Below, one piece after another: positions 11,601-26,600 of a stretch of 64,000 nucleotides of DNA; position 1 is the stretch's first letter, and every line of letters begins with the position of its first letter. Made by a program: the position numbers and the translations under genes. Origin of the DNA: Mangifera indica (Eukaryota > Streptophyta > Magnoliopsida > Sapindales > Anacardiaceae); NCBI RefSeq assembly GCF_011075055.1, contig NC_058143.1, positions 6,711,057 through 6,775,056 on the forward strand, read 5' to 3'. The notes below the pieces were generated by a model, which saw only the letters and a program-made list of their open reading frames with translations, was not told the DNA's origin and ran no database searches.

Positions 11601-14600
11601 ATTTTGAATTAATGCACCGGATAAGGGTAAAACAAAACGTAAAACGCACCGACGCAAAACGAGGGGTGCAACACGAGGACTTCCCAGGAGGTCACCCATC
11701 CTAGTACTGCTCTCGCCCAAGCACACTTAACTTCGGAGTTCTGATGGGATCCGGTGCATTAGTGCTGGTATGGTCGCACCCACCATTCATCGCGCAAAAT
11801 ATTTATTTAACCCTGCTTCCCGCATCCTCGACGCTCCCATTCGCCTTCCTCTCCATTTCACCACGCGATCCCGAATCCCACGGGCACCGGAGAAAGGTAA
11901 AACAAAACGTAAAACGCACCGACGTAAAATGAAGGGTGTAACACGAGGACTCCCCACCGTTCATTGCACTTTGAATGCACAAATGAGTGAGTATATAATT
12001 TTTATATCTCATCTTGTCGTTATGTGATTTTGCATTAATAGTCAATCACATGATTTTGAATTAATGCACCGGATAAGGGTAAAACAAAACGTAAAACGCA
12101 CCGACGCAAAACGAGGGGTGCAACACGAGGACTTCCCAGGAGGTCACCCATCCTAGTACTGCTCTCGCCCAAGCACACTTAACTTCGGAGTTCTGATGGG
12201 ATCCGGTGCATTAGTGCTGGTATGGTCGCACCCACCATTCATCGCGCAAAATATTTATTTAACCCTGCTTCCCGCATCCTCGACGCTCCCATTCGCCTTC
12301 CTCTCCATTTCACCACGCGATCCCGAATCCCACGGGCACCGGAGAAAGGTAAAACAAAACGTAAAACGCACCGACGTAAAATGAAGGGTGTAACACGAGG
12401 ACTCCCCACCGTTCATTGCACTTTGAATGCACAAATGAGTGAGTATATAATTTTTATATCTCATCTTGTCGTTATGTGATTTTGCATTAATAGTCAATCA
12501 CATGATTTTGAATTAATGCACCGGATAAGGGTAAAACAAAACGTAAAACGCACCGACGCAAAACGAGGGGTGCAACACGAGGACTTCCCAGGAGGTCACC
12601 CATCCTAGTACTGCTCTCGCCCAAGCACACTTAACTTCGGAGTTCTGATGGGATCCGGTGCATTAGTGCTGGTATGGTCGCACCCACCATTCATCGCGCA
12701 AAATATTTATTTAACCCTGCTTCCCGCATCCTCGACGCTCCCATTCGCCTTCCTCTCCATTTCACCACGCGATCCCGAATCCCACGGGCACCGGAGAAAG
12801 GTAAAACAAAACGTAAAACGCACCGACGTAAAATGAAGGGTGTAACACGAGGACTCCCCACCGTTCATTGCACTTTGAATGCACAAATGAGTGAGTATAT
12901 AATTTTTATATCTCATCTTGTCGTTATGTGATTTTGCATTAATAGTCAATCACATGATTTTGAATTAATGCACCGGATAAGGGTAAAACAAAACGTAAAA
13001 CGCACCGACGCAAAACGAGGGGTGCAACACGAGGACTTCCCAGGAGGTCACCCATCCTAGTACTGCTCTCGCCCAAGCACACTTAACTTCGGAGTTCTGA
13101 TGGGATCCGGTGCATTAGTGCTGGTATGGTCGCACCCACCATTCATCGCGCAAAATATTTATTTAACCCTGCTTCCCGCATCCTCGACGCTCCCATTCGC
13201 CTTCCTCTCCATTTCACCACGCGATCCCGAATCCCACGGGCACCGGAGAAAGGTAAAACAAAACGTAAAACGCACCGACGTAAAATGAAGGGTGTAACAC
13301 GAGGACTCCCCACCGTTCATTGCACTTTGAATGCACAAATGAGTGAGTATATAATTTTTATATCTCATCTTGTCGTTATGTGATTTTGCATTAATAGTCA
13401 ATCACATGATTTTGAATTAATGCACCGGATAAGGGTAAAACAAAACGTAAAACGCACCGACGCAAAACGAGGGGTGCAACACGAGGACTTCCCAGGAGGT
13501 CACCCATCCTAGTACTGCTCTCGCCCAAGCACACTTAACTTCGGAGTTCTGATGGGATCCGGTGCATTAGTGCTGGTATGGTCGCACCCACCATTCATCG
13601 CGCAAAATATTTATTTAACCCTGCTTCCCGCATCCTCGACGCTCCCATTCGCCTTCCTCTCCATTTCACCACGCGATCCCGAATCCCACGGGCACCGGAG
13701 AAAGGTAAAACAAAACGTAAAACGCACCGACGTAAAATGAAGGGTGTAACACGAGGACTCCCCACCGTTCATTGCACTTTGAATGCACAAATGAGTGAGT
13801 ATATAATTTTTATATCTCATCTTGTCGTTATGTGATTTTGCATTAATAGTCAATCACATGATTTTGAATTAATGCACCGGATAAGGGTAAAACAAAACGT
13901 AAAACGCACCGACGCAAAACGAGGGGTGCAACACGAGGACTTCCCAGGAGGTCACCCATCCTAGTACTGCTCTCGCCCAAGCACACTTAACTTCGGAGTT
14001 CTGATGGGATCCGGTGCATTAGTGCTGGTATGGTCGCACCCACCATTCATCGCGCAAAATATTTATTTAACCCTGCTTCCCGCATCCTCGACGCTCCCAT
14101 TCGCCTTCCTCTCCATTTCACCACGCGATCCCGAATCCCACGGGCACCGGAGAAAGGTAAAACAAAACGTAAAACGCACCGACGTAAAATGAAGGGTGTA
14201 ACACGAGGACTCCCCACCGTTCATTGCACTTTGAATGCACAAATGAGTGAGTATATAATTTTTATATCTCATCTTGTCGTTATGTGATTTTGCATTAATA
14301 GTCAATCACATGATTTTGAATTAATGCACCGGATAAGGGTAAAACAAAACGTAAAACGCACCGACGCAAAACGAGGGGTGCAACACGAGGACTTCCCAGG
14401 AGGTCACCCATCCTAGTACTGCTCTCGCCCAAGCACACTTAACTTCGGAGTTCTGATGGGATCCGGTGCATTAGTGCTGGTATGGTCGCACCCACCATTC
14501 ATCGCGCAAAATATTTATTTAACCCTGCTTCCCGCATCCTCGACGCTCCCATTCGCCTTCCTCTCCATTTCACCACGCGATCCCGAATCCCACGGGCACC

Positions 14601-17600
14601 GGAGAAAGGTAAAACAAAACGTAAAACGCACCGACGTAAAATGAAGGGTGTAACACGAGGACTCCCCACCGTTCATTGCACTTTGAATGCACAAATGAGT
14701 GAGTATATAATTTTTATATCTCATCTTGTCGTTATGTGATTTTGCATTAATAGTCAATCACATGATTTTGAATTAATGCACCGGATAAGGGTAAAACAAA
14801 ACGTAAAACGCACCGACGCAAAACGAGGGGTGCAACACGAGGACTTCCCAGGAGGTCACCCATCCTAGTACTGCTCTCGCCCAAGCACACTTAACTTCGG
14901 AGTTCTGATGGGATCCGGTGCATTAGTGCTGGTATGGTCGCACCCACCATTCATCGCGCAAAATATTTATTTAACCCTGCTTCCCGCATCCTCGACGCTC
15001 CCATTCGCCTTCCTCTCCATTTCACCACGCGATCCCGAATCCCACGGGCACCGGAGAAAGGTAAAACAAAACGTAAAACGCACCGACGTAAAATGAAGGG
15101 TGTAACACGAGGACTCCCCACCGTTCATTGCACTTTGAATGCACAAATGAGTGAGTATATAATTTTTATATCTCATCTTGTCGTTATGTGATTTTGCATT
15201 AATAGTCAATCACATGATTTTGAATTAATGCACCGGATAAGGGTAAAACAAAACGTAAAACGCACCGACGCAAAACGAGGGGTGCAACACGAGGACTTCC
15301 CAGGAGGTCACCCATCCTAGTACTGCTCTCGCCCAAGCACACTTAACTTCGGAGTTCTGATGGGATCCGGTGCATTAGTGCTGGTATGGTCGCACCCACC
15401 ATTCATCGCGCAAAATATTTATTTAACCCTGCTTCCCGCATCCTCGACGCTCCCATTCGCCTTCCTCTCCATTTCACCACGCGATCCCGAATCCCACGGG
15501 CACCGGAGAAAGGTAAAACAAAACGTAAAACGCACCGACGTAAAATGAAGGGTGTAACACGAGGACTCCCCACCGTTCATTGCACTTTGAATGCACAAAT
15601 GAGTGAGTATATAATTTTTATATCTCATCTTGTCGTTATGTGATTTTGCATTAATAGTCAATCACATGATTTTGAATTAATGCACCGGATAAGGGTAAAA
15701 CAAAACGTAAAACGCACCGACGCAAAACGAGGGGTGCAACACGAGGACTTCCCAGGAGGTCACCCATCCTAGTACTGCTCTCGCCCAAGCACACTTAACT
15801 TCGGAGTTCTGATGGGATCCGGTGCATTAGTGCTGGTATGGTCGCACCCACCATTCATCGCGCAAAATATTTATTTAACCCTGCTTCCCGCATCCTCGAC
15901 GCTCCCATTCGCCTTCCTCTCCATTTCACCACGCGATCCCGAATCCCACGGGCACCGGAGAAAGGTAAAACAAAACGTAAAACGCACCGACGTAAAATGA
16001 AGGGTGTAACACGAGGACTCCCCACCGTTCATTGCACTTTGAATGCACAAATGAGTGAGTATATAATTTTTATATCTCATCTTGTCGTTATGTGATTTTG
16101 CATTAATAGTCAATCACATGATTTTGAATTAATGCACCGGATAAGGGTAAAACAAAACGTAAAACGCACCGACGCAAAACGAGGGGTGCAACACGAGGAC
16201 TTCCCAGGAGGTCACCCATCCTAGTACTGCTCTCGCCCAAGCACACTTAACTTCGGAGTTCTGATGGGATCCGGTGCATTAGTGCTGGTATGGTCGCACC
16301 CACCATTCATCGCGCAAAATATTTATTTAACCCTGCTTCCCGCATCCTCGACGCTCCCATTCGCCTTCCTCTCCATTTCACCACGCGATCCCGAATCCCA
16401 CGGGCACCGGAGAAAGGTAAAACAAAACGTAAAACGCACCGACGTAAAATGAAGGGTGTAACACGAGGACTCCCCACCGTTCATTGCACTTTGAATGCAC
16501 AAATGAGTGAGTATATAATTTTTATATCTCATCTTGTCGTTATGTGATTTTGCATTAATAGTCAATCACATGATTTTGAATTAATGCACCGGATAAGGGT
16601 AAAACAAAACGTAAAACGCACCGACGCAAAACGAGGGGTGCAACACGAGGACTTCCCAGGAGGTCACCCATCCTAGTACTGCTCTCGCCCAAGCACACTT
16701 AACTTCGGAGTTCTGATGGGATCCGGTGCATTAGTGCTGGTATGGTCGCACCCACCATTCATCGCGCAAAATATTTATTTAACCCTGCTTCCCGCATCCT
16801 CGACGCTCCCATTCGCCTTCCTCTCCATTTCACCACGCGATCCCGAATCCCACGGGCACCGGAGAAAGGTAAAACAAAACGTAAAACGCACCGACGTAAA
16901 ATGAAGGGTGTAACACGAGGACTCCCCACCGTTCATTGCACTTTGAATGCACAAATGAGTGAGTATATAATTTTTATATCTCATCTTGTCGTTATGTGAT
17001 TTTGCATTAATAGTCAATCACATGATTTTGAATTAATGCACCGGATAAGGGTAAAACAAAACGTAAAACGCACCGACGCAAAACGAGGGGTGCAACACGA
17101 GGACTTCCCAGGAGGTCACCCATCCTAGTACTGCTCTCGCCCAAGCACACTTAACTTCGGAGTTCTGATGGGATCCGGTGCATTAGTGCTGGTATGGTCG
17201 CACCCACCATTCATCGCGCAAAATATTTATTTAACCCTGCTTCCCGCATCCTCGACGCTCCCATTCGCCTTCCTCTCCATTTCACCACGCGATCCCGAAT
17301 CCCACGGGCACCGGAGAAAGGTAAAACAAAACGTAAAACGCACCGACGTAAAATGAAGGGTGTAACACGAGGACTCCCCACCGTTCATTGCACTTTGAAT
17401 GCACAAATGAGTGAGTATATAATTTTTATATCTCATCTTGTCGTTATGTGATTTTGCATTAATAGTCAATCACATGATTTTGAATTAATGCACCGGATAA
17501 GGGTAAAACAAAACGTAAAACGCACCGACGCAAAACGAGGGGTGCAACACGAGGACTTCCCAGGAGGTCACCCATCCTAGTACTGCTCTCGCCCAAGCAC

Positions 17601-20600
17601 ACTTAACTTCGGAGTTCTGATGGGATCCGGTGCATTAGTGCTGGTATGGTCGCACCCACCATTCATCGCGCAAAATATTTATTTAACCCTGCTTCCCGCA
17701 TCCTCGACGCTCCCATTCGCCTTCCTCTCCATTTCACCACGCGATCCCGAATCCCACGGGCACCGGAGAAAGGTAAAACAAAACGTAAAACGCACCGACG
17801 TAAAATGAAGGGTGTAACACGAGGACTCCCCACCGTTCATTGCACTTTGAATGCACAAATGAGTGAGTATATAATTTTTATATCTCATCTTGTCGTTATG
17901 TGATTTTGCATTAATAGTCAATCACATGATTTTGAATTAATGCACCGGATAAGGGTAAAACAAAACGTAAAACGCACCGACGCAAAACGAGGGGTGCAAC
18001 ACGAGGACTTCCCAGGAGGTCACCCATCCTAGTACTGCTCTCGCCCAAGCACACTTAACTTCGGAGTTCTGATGGGATCCGGTGCATTAGTGCTGGTATG
18101 GTCGCACCCACCATTCATCGCGCAAAATATTTATTTAACCCTGCTTCCCGCATCCTCGACGCTCCCATTCGCCTTCCTCTCCATTTCACCACGCGATCCC
18201 GAATCCCACGGGCACCGGAGAAAGGTAAAACAAAACGTAAAACGCACCGACGTAAAATGAAGGGTGTAACACGAGGACTCCCCACCGTTCATTGCACTTT
18301 GAATGCACAAATGAGTGAGTATATAATTTTTATATCTCATCTTGTCGTTATGTGATTTTGCATTAATAGTCAATCACATGATTTTGAATTAATGCACCGG
18401 ATAAGGGTAAAACAAAACGTAAAACGCACCGACGCAAAACGAGGGGTGCAACACGAGGACTTCCCAGGAGGTCACCCATCCTAGTACTGCTCTCGCCCAA
18501 GCACACTTAACTTCGGAGTTCTGATGGGATCCGGTGCATTAGTGCTGGTATGGTCGCACCCACCATTCATCGCGCAAAATATTTATTTAACCCTGCTTCC
18601 CGCATCCTCGACGCTCCCATTCGCCTTCCTCTCCATTTCACCACGCGATCCCGAATCCCACGGGCACCGGAGAAAGGTAAAACAAAACGTAAAACGCACC
18701 GACGTAAAATGAAGGGTGTAACACGAGGACTCCCCACCGTTCATTGCACTTTGAATGCACAAATGAGTGAGTATATAATTTTTATATCTCATCTTGTCGT
18801 TATGTGATTTTGCATTAATAGTCAATCACATGATTTTGAATTAATGCACCGGATAAGGGTAAAACAAAACGTAAAACGCACCGACGCAAAACGAGGGGTG
18901 CAACACGAGGACTTCCCAGGAGGTCACCCATCCTAGTACTGCTCTCGCCCAAGCACACTTAACTTCGGAGTTCTGATGGGATCCGGTGCATTAGTGCTGG
19001 TATGGTCGCACCCACCATTCATCGCGCAAAATATTTATTTAACCCTGCTTCCCGCATCCTCGACGCTCCCATTCGCCTTCCTCTCCATTTCACCACGCGA
19101 TCCCGAATCCCACGGGCACCGGAGAAAGGTAAAACAAAACGTAAAACGCACCGACGTAAAATGAAGGGTGTAACACGAGGACTCCCCACCGTTCATTGCA
19201 CTTTGAATGCACAAATGAGTGAGTATATAATTTTTATATCTCATCTTGTCGTTATGTGATTTTGCATTAATAGTCAATCACATGATTTTGAATTAATGCA
19301 CCGGATAAGGGTAAAACAAAACGTAAAACGCACCGACGCAAAACGAGGGGTGCAACACGAGGACTTCCCAGGAGGTCACCCATCCTAGTACTGCTCTCGC
19401 CCAAGCACACTTAACTTCGGAGTTCTGATGGGATCCGGTGCATTAGTGCTGGTATGGTCGCACCCACCATTCATCGCGCAAAATATTTATTTAACCCTGC
19501 TTCCCGCATCCTCGACGCTCCCATTCGCCTTCCTCTCCATTTCACCACGCGATCCCGAATCCCACGGGCACCGGAGAAAGGTAAAACAAAACGTAAAACG
19601 CACCGACGTAAAATGAAGGGTGTAACACGAGGACTCCCCACCGTTCATTGCACTTTGAATGCACAAATGAGTGAGTATATAATTTTTATATCTCATCTTG
19701 TCGTTATGTGATTTTGCATTAATAGTCAATCACATGATTTTGAATTAATGCACCGGATAAGGGTAAAACAAAACGTAAAACGCACCGACGCAAAACGAGG
19801 GGTGCAACACGAGGACTTCCCAGGAGGTCACCCATCCTAGTACTGCTCTCGCCCAAGCACACTTAACTTCGGAGTTCTGATGGGATCCGGTGCATTAGTG
19901 CTGGTATGGTCGCACCCACCATTCATCGCGCAAAATATTTATTTAACCCTGCTTCCCGCATCCTCGACGCTCCCATTCGCCTTCCTCTCCATTTCACCAC
20001 GCGATCCCGAATCCCACGGGCACCGGAGAAAGGTAAAACAAAACGTAAAACGCACCGACGTAAAATGAAGGGTGTAACACGAGGACTCCCCACCGTTCAT
20101 TGCACTTTGAATGCACAAATGAGTGAGTATATAATTTTTATATCTCATCTTGTCGTTATGTGATTTTGCATTAATAGTCAATCACATGATTTTGAATTAA
20201 TGCACCGGATAAGGGTAAAACAAAACGTAAAACGCACCGACGCAAAACGAGGGGTGCAACACGAGGACTTCCCAGGAGGTCACCCATCCTAGTACTGCTC
20301 TCGCCCAAGCACACTTAACTTCGGAGTTCTGATGGGATCCGGTGCATTAGTGCTGGTATGGTCGCACCCACCATTCATCGCGCAAAATATTTATTTAACC
20401 CTGCTTCCCGCATCCTCGACGCTCCCATTCGCCTTCCTCTCCATTTCACCACGCGATCCCGAATCCCACGGGCACCGGAGAAAGGTAAAACAAAACGTAA
20501 AACGCACCGACGTAAAATGAAGGGTGTAACACGAGGACTCCCCACCGTTCATTGCACTTTGAATGCACAAATGAGTGAGTATATAATTTTTATATCTCAT

Positions 20601-23600
20601 CTTGTCGTTATGTGATTTTGCATTAATAGTCAATCACATGATTTTGAATTAATGCACCGGATAAGGGTAAAACAAAACGTAAAACGCACCGACGCAAAAC
20701 GAGGGGTGCAACACGAGGACTTCCCAGGAGGTCACCCATCCTAGTACTGCTCTCGCCCAAGCACACTTAACTTCGGAGTTCTGATGGGATCCGGTGCATT
20801 AGTGCTGGTATGGTCGCACCCACCATTCATCGCGCAAAATATTTATTTAACCCTGCTTCCCGCATCCTCGACGCTCCCATTCGCCTTCCTCTCCATTTCA
20901 CCACGCGATCCCGAATCCCACGGGCACCGGAGAAAGGTAAAACAAAACGTAAAACGCACCGACGTAAAATGAAGGGTGTAACACGAGGACTCCCCACCGT
21001 TCATTGCACTTTGAATGCACAAATGAGTGAGTATATAATTTTTATATCTCATCTTGTCGTTATGTGATTTTGCATTAATAGTCAATCACATGATTTTGAA
21101 TTAATGCACCGGATAAGGGTAAAACAAAACGTAAAACGCACCGACGCAAAACGAGGGGTGCAACACGAGGACTTCCCAGGAGGTCACCCATCCTAGTACT
21201 GCTCTCGCCCAAGCACACTTAACTTCGGAGTTCTGATGGGATCCGGTGCATTAGTGCTGGTATGGTCGCACCCACCATTCATCGCGCAAAATATTTATTT
21301 AACCCTGCTTCCCGCATCCTCGACGCTCCCATTCGCCTTCCTCTCCATTTCACCACGCGATCCCGAATCCCACGGGCACCGGAGAAAGGTAAAACAAAAC
21401 GTAAAACGCACCGACGTAAAATGAAGGGTGTAACACGAGGACTCCCCACCGTTCATTGCACTTTGAATGCACAAATGAGTGAGTATATAATTTTTATATC
21501 TCATCTTGTCGTTATGTGATTTTGCATTAATAGTCAATCACATGATTTTGAATTAATGCACCGGATAAGGGTAAAACAAAACGTAAAACGCACCGACGCA
21601 AAACGAGGGGTGCAACACGAGGACTTCCCAGGAGGTCACCCATCCTAGTACTGCTCTCGCCCAAGCACACTTAACTTCGGAGTTCTGATGGGATCCGGTG
21701 CATTAGTGCTGGTATGGTCGCACCCACCATTCATCGCGCAAAATATTTATTTAACCCTGCTTCCCGCATCCTCGACGCTCCCATTCGCCTTCCTCTCCAT
21801 TTCACCACGCGATCCCGAATCCCACGGGCACCGGAGAAAGGTAAAACAAAACGTAAAACGCACCGACGTAAAATGAAGGGTGTAACACGAGGACTCCCCA
21901 CCGTTCATTGCACTTTGAATGCACAAATGAGTGAGTATATAATTTTTATATCTCATCTTGTCGTTATGTGATTTTGCATTAATAGTCAATCACATGATTT
22001 TGAATTAATGCACCGGATAAGGGTAAAACAAAACGTAAAACGCACCGACGCAAAACGAGGGGTGCAACACGAGGACTTCCCAGGAGGTCACCCATCCTAG
22101 TACTGCTCTCGCCCAAGCACACTTAACTTCGGAGTTCTGATGGGATCCGGTGCATTAGTGCTGGTATGGTCGCACCCACCATTCATCGCGCAAAATATTT
22201 ATTTAACCCTGCTTCCCGCATCCTCGACGCTCCCATTCGCCTTCCTCTCCATTTCACCACGCGATCCCGAATCCCACGGGCACCGGAGAAAGGTAAAACA
22301 AAACGTAAAACGCACCGACGTAAAATGAAGGGTGTAACACGAGGACTCCCCACCGTTCATTGCACTTTGAATGCACAAATGAGTGAGTATATAATTTTTA
22401 TATCTCATCTTGTCGTTATGTGATTTTGCATTAATAGTCAATCACATGATTTTGAATTAATGCACCGGATAAGGGTAAAACAAAACGTAAAACGCACCGA
22501 CGCAAAACGAGGGGTGCAACACGAGGACTTCCCAGGAGGTCACCCATCCTAGTACTGCTCTCGCCCAAGCACACTTAACTTCGGAGTTCTGATGGGATCC
22601 GGTGCATTAGTGCTGGTATGGTCGCACCCACCATTCATCGCGCAAAATATTTATTTAACCCTGCTTCCCGCATCCTCGACGCTCCCATTCGCCTTCCTCT
22701 CCATTTCACCACGCGATCCCGAATCCCACGGGCACCGGAGAAAGGTAAAACAAAACGTAAAACGCACCGACGTAAAATGAAGGGTGTAACACGAGGACTC
22801 CCCACCGTTCATTGCACTTTGAATGCACAAATGAGTGAGTATATAATTTTTATATCTCATCTTGTCGTTATGTGATTTTGCATTAATAGTCAATCACATG
22901 ATTTTGAATTAATGCACCGGATAAGGGTAAAACAAAACGTAAAACGCACCGACGCAAAACGAGGGGTGCAACACGAGGACTTCCCAGGAGGTCACCCATC
23001 CTAGTACTGCTCTCGCCCAAGCACACTTAACTTCGGAGTTCTGATGGGATCCGGTGCATTAGTGCTGGTATGGTCGCACCCACCATTCATCGCGCAAAAT
23101 ATTTATTTAACCCTGCTTCCCGCATCCTCGACGCTCCCATTCGCCTTCCTCTCCATTTCACCACGCGATCCCGAATCCCACGGGCACCGGAGAAAGGTAA
23201 AACAAAACGTAAAACGCACCGACGTAAAATGAAGGGTGTAACACGAGGACTCCCCACCGTTCATTGCACTTTGAATGCACAAATGAGTGAGTATATAATT
23301 TTTATATCTCATCTTGTCGTTATGTGATTTTGCATTAATAGTCAATCACATGATTTTGAATTAATGCACCGGATAAGGGTAAAACAAAACGTAAAACGCA
23401 CCGACGCAAAACGAGGGGTGCAACACGAGGACTTCCCAGGAGGTCACCCATCCTAGTACTGCTCTCGCCCAAGCACACTTAACTTCGGAGTTCTGATGGG
23501 ATCCGGTGCATTAGTGCTGGTATGGTCGCACCCACCATTCATCGCGCAAAATATTTATTTAACCCTGCTTCCCGCATCCTCGACGCTCCCATTCGCCTTC

Positions 23601-26600
23601 CTCTCCATTTCACCACGCGATCCCGAATCCCACGGGCACCGGAGAAAGGTAAAACAAAACGTAAAACGCACCGACGTAAAATGAAGGGTGTAACACGAGG
23701 ACTCCCCACCGTTCATTGCACTTTGAATGCACAAATGAGTGAGTATATAATTTTTATATCTCATCTTGTCGTTATGTGATTTTGCATTAATAGTCAATCA
23801 CATGATTTTGAATTAATGCACCGGATAAGGGTAAAACAAAACGTAAAACGCACCGACGCAAAACGAGGGGTGCAACACGAGGACTTCCCAGGAGGTCACC
23901 CATCCTAGTACTGCTCTCGCCCAAGCACACTTAACTTCGGAGTTCTGATGGGATCCGGTGCATTAGTGCTGGTATGGTCGCACCCACCATTCATCGCGCA
24001 AAATATTTATTTAACCCTGCTTCCCGCATCCTCGACGCTCCCATTCGCCTTCCTCTCCATTTCACCACGCGATCCCGAATCCCACGGGCACCGGAGAAAG
24101 GTAAAACAAAACGTAAAACGCACCGACGTAAAATGAAGGGTGTAACACGAGGACTCCCCACCGTTCATTGCACTTTGAATGCACAAATGAGTGAGTATAT
24201 AATTTTTATATCTCATCTTGTCGTTATGTGATTTTGCATTAATAGTCAATCACATGATTTTGAATTAATGCACCGGATAAGGGTAAAACAAAACGTAAAA
24301 CGCACCGACGCAAAACGAGGGGTGCAACACGAGGACTTCCCAGGAGGTCACCCATCCTAGTACTGCTCTCGCCCAAGCACACTTAACTTCGGAGTTCTGA
24401 TGGGATCCGGTGCATTAGTGCTGGTATGGTCGCACCCACCATTCATCGCGCAAAATATTTATTTAACCCTGCTTCCCGCATCCTCGACGCTCCCATTCGC
24501 CTTCCTCTCCATTTCACCACGCGATCCCGAATCCCACGGGCACCGGAGAAAGGTAAAACAAAACGTAAAACGCACCGACGTAAAATGAAGGGTGTAACAC
24601 GAGGACTCCCCACCGTTCATTGCACTTTGAATGCACAAATGAGTGAGTATATAATTTTTATATCTCATCTTGTCGTTATGTGATTTTGCATTAATAGTCA
24701 ATCACATGATTTTGAATTAATGCACCGGATAAGGGTAAAACAAAACGTAAAACGCACCGACGCAAAACGAGGGGTGCAACACGAGGACTTCCCAGGAGGT
24801 CACCCATCCTAGTACTGCTCTCGCCCAAGCACACTTAACTTCGGAGTTCTGATGGGATCCGGTGCATTAGTGCTGGTATGGTCGCACCCACCATTCATCG
24901 CGCAAAATATTTATTTAACCCTGCTTCCCGCATCCTCGACGCTCCCATTCGCCTTCCTCTCCATTTCACCACGCGATCCCGAATCCCACGGGCACCGGAG
25001 AAAGGTAAAACAAAACGTAAAACGCACCGACGTAAAATGAAGGGTGTAACACGAGGACTCCCCACCGTTCATTGCACTTTGAATGCACAAATGAGTGAGT
25101 ATATAATTTTTATATCTCATCTTGTCGTTATGTGATTTTGCATTAATAGTCAATCACATGATTTTGAATTAATGCACCGGATAAGGGTAAAACAAAACGT
25201 AAAACGCACCGACGCAAAACGAGGGGTGCAACACGAGGACTTCCCAGGAGGTCACCCATCCTAGTACTGCTCTCGCCCAAGCACACTTAACTTCGGAGTT
25301 CTGATGGGATCCGGTGCATTAGTGCTGGTATGGTCGCACCCACCATTCATCGCGCAAAATATTTATTTAACCCTGCTTCCCGCATCCTCGACGCTCCCAT
25401 TCGCCTTCCTCTCCATTTCACCACGCGATCCCGAATCCCACGGGCACCGGAGAAAGGTAAAACAAAACGTAAAACGCACCGACGTAAAATGAAGGGTGTA
25501 ACACGAGGACTCCCCACCGTTCATTGCACTTTGAATGCACAAATGAGTGAGTATATAATTTTTATATCTCATCTTGTCGTTATGTGATTTTGCATTAATA
25601 GTCAATCACATGATTTTGAATTAATGCACCGGATAAGGGTAAAACAAAACGTAAAACGCACCGACGCAAAACGAGGGGTGCAACACGAGGACTTCCCAGG
25701 AGGTCACCCATCCTAGTACTGCTCTCGCCCAAGCACACTTAACTTCGGAGTTCTGATGGGATCCGGTGCATTAGTGCTGGTATGGTCGCACCCACCATTC
25801 ATCGCGCAAAATATTTATTTAACCCTGCTTCCCGCATCCTCGACGCTCCCATTCGCCTTCCTCTCCATTTCACCACGCGATCCCGAATCCCACGGGCACC
25901 GGAGAAAGGTAAAACAAAACGTAAAACGCACCGACGTAAAATGAAGGGTGTAACACGAGGACTCCCCACCGTTCATTGCACTTTGAATGCACAAATGAGT
26001 GAGTATATAATTTTTATATCTCATCTTGTCGTTATGTGATTTTGCATTAATAGTCAATCACATGATTTTGAATTAATGCACCGGATAAGGGTAAAACAAA
26101 ACGTAAAACGCACCGACGCAAAACGAGGGGTGCAACACGAGGACTTCCCAGGAGGTCACCCATCCTAGTACTGCTCTCGCCCAAGCACACTTAACTTCGG
26201 AGTTCTGATGGGATCCGGTGCATTAGTGCTGGTATGGTCGCACCCACCATTCATCGCGCAAAATATTTATTTAACCCTGCTTCCCGCATCCTCGACGCTC
26301 CCATTCGCCTTCCTCTCCATTTCACCACGCGATCCCGAATCCCACGGGCACCGGAGAAAGGTAAAACAAAACGTAAAACGCACCGACGTAAAATGAAGGG
26401 TGTAACACGAGGACTCCCCACCGTTCATTGCACTTTGAATGCACAAATGAGTGAGTATATAATTTTTATATCTCATCTTGTCGTTATGTGATTTTGCATT
26501 AATAGTCAATCACATGATTTTGAATTAATGCACCGGATAAGGGTAAAACAAAACGTAAAACGCACCGACGCAAAACGAGGGGTGCAACACGAGGACTTCC